Part shown: positions 6,386-8,026 of the stretch, piece by piece
Layout of the letters: each line of letters opens with the position of its first letter
Numbering within the stretch: position 1 is the first letter of the stretch
Source of the DNA: T3Sed10-241 sp036796255
GTDB taxonomy: Bacteria; Bacteroidota; Bacteroidia; Flavobacteriales_D; Cryomorphaceae
Assembly (NCBI GenBank): GCA_036796255.1
Contig: DAIRDH010000107.1
Location: forward strand, 1 to 8,026
Direction of reading: 5' to 3'
DNA: 8,026 bases
Translations under genes and position numbers: made by a program
Notes under the pieces: generated by a model
Told to the model about the DNA's origin: nothing
Databases searched by the model: none
The model's input: the letters and a program-made list of their open reading frames with translations, nothing else

Positions 6386-6391
6386 AGCCTG
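6377..6391. repeat. Palindrome across the two convergent stop codons
   Basis: CAGGCTT (6377-6383) and AAGCCTG (6385-6391) are exact inverted copies around a single A. The symmetric TTAA at 6382-6385 supplies TAA stops to pepP on the plus strand and to the sorting-domain fragment on the minus strand. As RNA it could form a 5-bp stem with a small loop. There is no T-run on either side, so terminator function is doubtful. Confidence 0.4.
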
Positions 6392-6630
6392 AAGCGGCAG
6401 CTGCACACGCGGTCACCATCGAGGATGAGCACAATGTACTGCTCATCATTACCGATGTCGTTTACCGCCACTTTGGTGAGATCACTTGTGATTTGGCCGG
6501 TTTTGATAATACGGCCGTTAACATCACAAATGTCAAACAAGGTGCGCTCAGTTTGGGGTGAATAGGCAATCTCAATGCTACCGCTGGCGGGGTTGCCGTG
6601 AATCTTAATCTTCTCTTCTGTGCTGATCAT
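6382..6630 (-). CDS. Orphan T9SS C-terminal sorting-domain-like fragment
   Basis: The 82 residues from the ATG at 6630 resemble the C-terminal sorting domain of type IX secretion (Por) cargo. They show an NPASGSIEI segment (13-21, like NPA-x-x-x-I-x-I), DVNGRIIKTG (36-45, like YDxxGrxV), and a final beta strand pair YIVLILDGDRVCSCRFRL. Such domains normally end long exported proteins and are cleaved at the outer membrane. Here there is no signal peptide and no cargo domain. The frame can extend to a TTG at 6678 (98 residues), but a TAG lies two codons further upstream. It is most likely the remnant of a larger secreted-protein gene, or a small intact gene of unknown use. No matching -7 box lies immediately upstream. 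The family resemblance is by eye. Confidence 0.5.
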   Translation of the reverse strand: MISTEEKIKIHGNPASGSIEIAYSPQTERTLFDICDVNGRIIKTGQITSDLTKVAVNDIGNDEQYIVLILDGDRVCSCRFRL

Positions 6631-6800
6631 CTGCGTAGTGTTTCGGGGAGCCGGGATAGGCACGTCCCTGTTACGCAAATGCTACTTTACGTGTTACAAA
6701 TGATCTCTTCAAAACGACGAAGCAGCCAATTTCGTCGCCGAAGAAAACAATAGCGTGTCCATACTGCGGCCCTGACTTAGGTATAGCGCTAGCTTGTAGC

Positions 6801-7838
6801 CTATTCGCTCTTTCTTGCAATGAATGCATCCCATCCCTGTGCGGTAAGCGAATGGCTGGAGCCATCGCGTGCCACTAACTGGGGCGCAGCACCATCCACC
6901 ATATGGCCTATTACCGTAAGATTGGGATTGCCTTTCAGCTTTTCAAAATCAGAAATAGCCACAGTAAACAGCAATTCGTAATCCTCACCACCGCTCAAAG
7001 CGCACATGGTAGGATCCAATTTAAAATCTTCTGCGGCGGTAATCACCGTAGGGTCAATGGGGATTTTTTCTTCATAGAGCGCGCAACCAATATTGCTCTG
7101 TTCGCAGAGGTGGATGACCTCTGATGCCAATCCATCAGAAATATCAATCATCGATGTGGGCTGTATACCCAGCTGCGCGAGCAGGCTCACCATGTCGACC
7201 CGTGCTTCCGGTTTGAGTTGGCGTTCGAGAATGTAATCGTAACCATCCAGGTCAGGCTGCACACCGGGTGTGCTTTCAAACACGGCTTTTTCGCGCTCAA
7301 GCACCTGCAAGCCCATGTAGGCTGCACCGAGGTCGCCGGTCACCACCAGCAGGTCTTTGTCTTTGGCTCCTGAGCGATACGCCACCCTGTCTTTGGCCAC
7401 CTCCCCGAGGGCTGTGATGCTGATGAGCAGGCCGCTTTTGGAAGTCACGGTATCGCCACCGATTACGTCTACCCCGTAAACTTCGGCCGCGGCATTGATG
7501 CCTGCATAGAGTTCTTCGACCGCTTCGAGCGAGAAGCGGTTGCTGAGGCCTATTGAAACTGTAATCTGCGTCGGCTTGCCGTTCATGGCGCAAATGTCGC
7601 TGACGTTCACCACCACTGCTTTGTATCCCAAGTGCTTGAGGGGCGCATAGCTCAGGTCAAAGTGCACGCCTTCCACCAGCATATCTGTGGTTACGAGCAG
7701 GTATTTGTCGCCAGCATCGATCACCGCTGCATCGTCGCCGATGCCTTTGATGGTTGTTTTTTGGGTGGTTACGATGCTTTCCGCCAGGTGCTTGATGAGG
7801 CCAAATTCGCCGAGGTCGCTGATTTCTGTTCTGTCCAT
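6801..7838 (-). CDS. thiL: Thiamine-monophosphate kinase
   Basis: ThiL phosphorylates thiamine monophosphate with ATP to give thiamine diphosphate, the last step of cofactor synthesis, in the cytoplasm. It has 345 residues and belongs to the PurM/AIR-synthase-like fold. Visible signatures are GIGDDAAVI (32-40), the TTDMLVEGVHF metal/ATP segment (50-60), GYKAVVVNVSDICAMNGKP (71-89), VIGGDT (125-130), MIDISDGLASEV (230-241) and LSGGEDYELLFT (281-292). All are expected of an active enzyme. The ATG at 7838 leads directly into DLGEFGLIKHL, typical of the N-terminus. No other thiamine gene lies nearby, so it appears to stand alone. A -7-like box lies about 20 bases upstream. Identification is firm. 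Confidence 0.96.
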   Translation of the reverse strand: MDRTEISDLGEFGLIKHLAESIVTTQKTTIKGIGDDAAVIDAGDKYLLVTTDMLVEGVHFDLSYAPLKHLGYKAVVVNVSDICAMNGKPTQITVSIGLSNRFSLEAVEELYAGINAAAEVYGVDVIGGDTVTSKSGLLISITALGEVAKDRVAYRSGAKDKDLLVVTGDLGAAYMGLQVLEREKAVFESTPGVQPDLDGYDYILERQLKPEARVDMVSLLAQLGIQPTSMIDISDGLASEVIHLCEQSNIGCALYEEKIPIDPTVITAAEDFKLDPTMCALSGGEDYELLFTVAISDFEKLKGNPNLTVIGHMVDGAAPQLVARDGSSHSLTAQGWDAFIARKSE

Positions 7839-7858
7839 GGGTCTGGGAATTGAGGTTG

Positions 7859-7866
7859 CAAAGGTA
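7859..7866 (-). promoter_or_regulatory. -7 promoter box of thiL
   Basis: TACCTTTG on the minus strand matches TAnnTTTG exactly and is identical to the -7 box of the sdh operon. No TTG is present at the expected -33 distance. If used, it would start a short leader of about 14 bases before the thiL ATG. Confidence 0.4.
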
Positions 7867-7941
7867 AGGGTTTGTGGGAGGGATGCTTTGATTGGTTGCG
7901 TTGGAAATTCTCTGGCAATGCAAAAGCCAGGGGGAGCAACC

Positions 7942-8026
7942 TTAATGGATGGATTTCTCCACCATCACAATAAACTTCTCGACAGGCTCAAAATACGGTT
8001 CTACTTTCTCTTCGGTAAAATCGAAT
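7942..8026 (-). CDS. C-terminal end of an unidentified protein (cut by window edge)
   Basis: Reading leftward from the window edge gives 27 codons in frame, beginning FDFTEEKVEPYFEP and ending VEKSIH, then a TAA stop at 7944-7942. The segment is acidic and helix-like, as a real C-terminus might be, but too short to name a family. It lies about 100 bases upstream of thiL on the same strand. An imperfect hairpin at 7912-7930 lies between them without a T-run, so co-transcription with thiL is possible. Confidence 0.5.
   Translation of the reverse strand, partial: FDFTEEKVEPYFEPVEKFIVMVEKSIH

Noticed and set aside
6671..6865. Minus-strand 64-codon frame overlapping the end of thiL
   Set aside because: Its first part is an alternative frame of thiL, and the rest has no recognisable domain; it is mentioned only as possible decayed sequence ahead of the sorting-domain fragment.
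7912..7930. Hairpin CTGGC...GCCAG as terminator of the gene upstream of thiL
   Set aside because: It has a five-pair stem, a nine-base loop and no T-run.

Overview
The window looks like ordinary chromosomal DNA from a member of the Bacteroidota. Four things point there. The succinate dehydrogenase is the three-subunit sdhC-sdhA-sdhB type with a single di-heme cytochrome b. The SdhA and SdhB sequences are of the Bacteroidetes kind. Sequences matching the Bacteroidetes -7 promoter box TAnnTTTG lie ahead of three genes. A short reading frame resembles a type IX secretion (Por) C-terminal sorting domain. Finer taxonomy cannot be read from the window.

Layout: 1-710 (+) is the C-terminal part of tryptophanyl-tRNA synthetase (trpS), cut by the left edge. 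711-1035 has no gene but holds several inverted repeats, one of them a REP-like hairpin. 1036-1398 (-) encodes a small four-helix membrane protein of unknown function. 1463-4800 (-) is the sdhCAB operon, which ends in a clear intrinsic terminator at 1408-1431. sdhB is interrupted by a 100-base run of N. 4801-5071 is a divergent intergenic region carrying the sdh promoter on the minus strand and the pepP promoter on the plus strand. 5072-6385 (+) is an Xaa-Pro aminopeptidase. 6382-6630 (-) is an orphan sorting-domain-like fragment whose stop codon overlaps the pepP stop. 6801-7838 (-) is thiamine-monophosphate kinase (thiL). 7942-8026 (-) is the last 27 codons of an unidentified gene.

The genes are mostly unrelated housekeeping functions: translation, TCA cycle and respiration, peptide turnover, and thiamine cofactor synthesis. 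The only evident functional unit is the succinate:quinone oxidoreductase operon. I found no convincing new multi-gene system. The points most worth a second look are the small-scale ones: the terminator/promoter/start-codon overlap ahead of the membrane-protein gene, the REP-like hairpin, the stranded sorting domain, the inverted repeat inside the pepP promoter, and the mis-sized assembly gap in sdhB.
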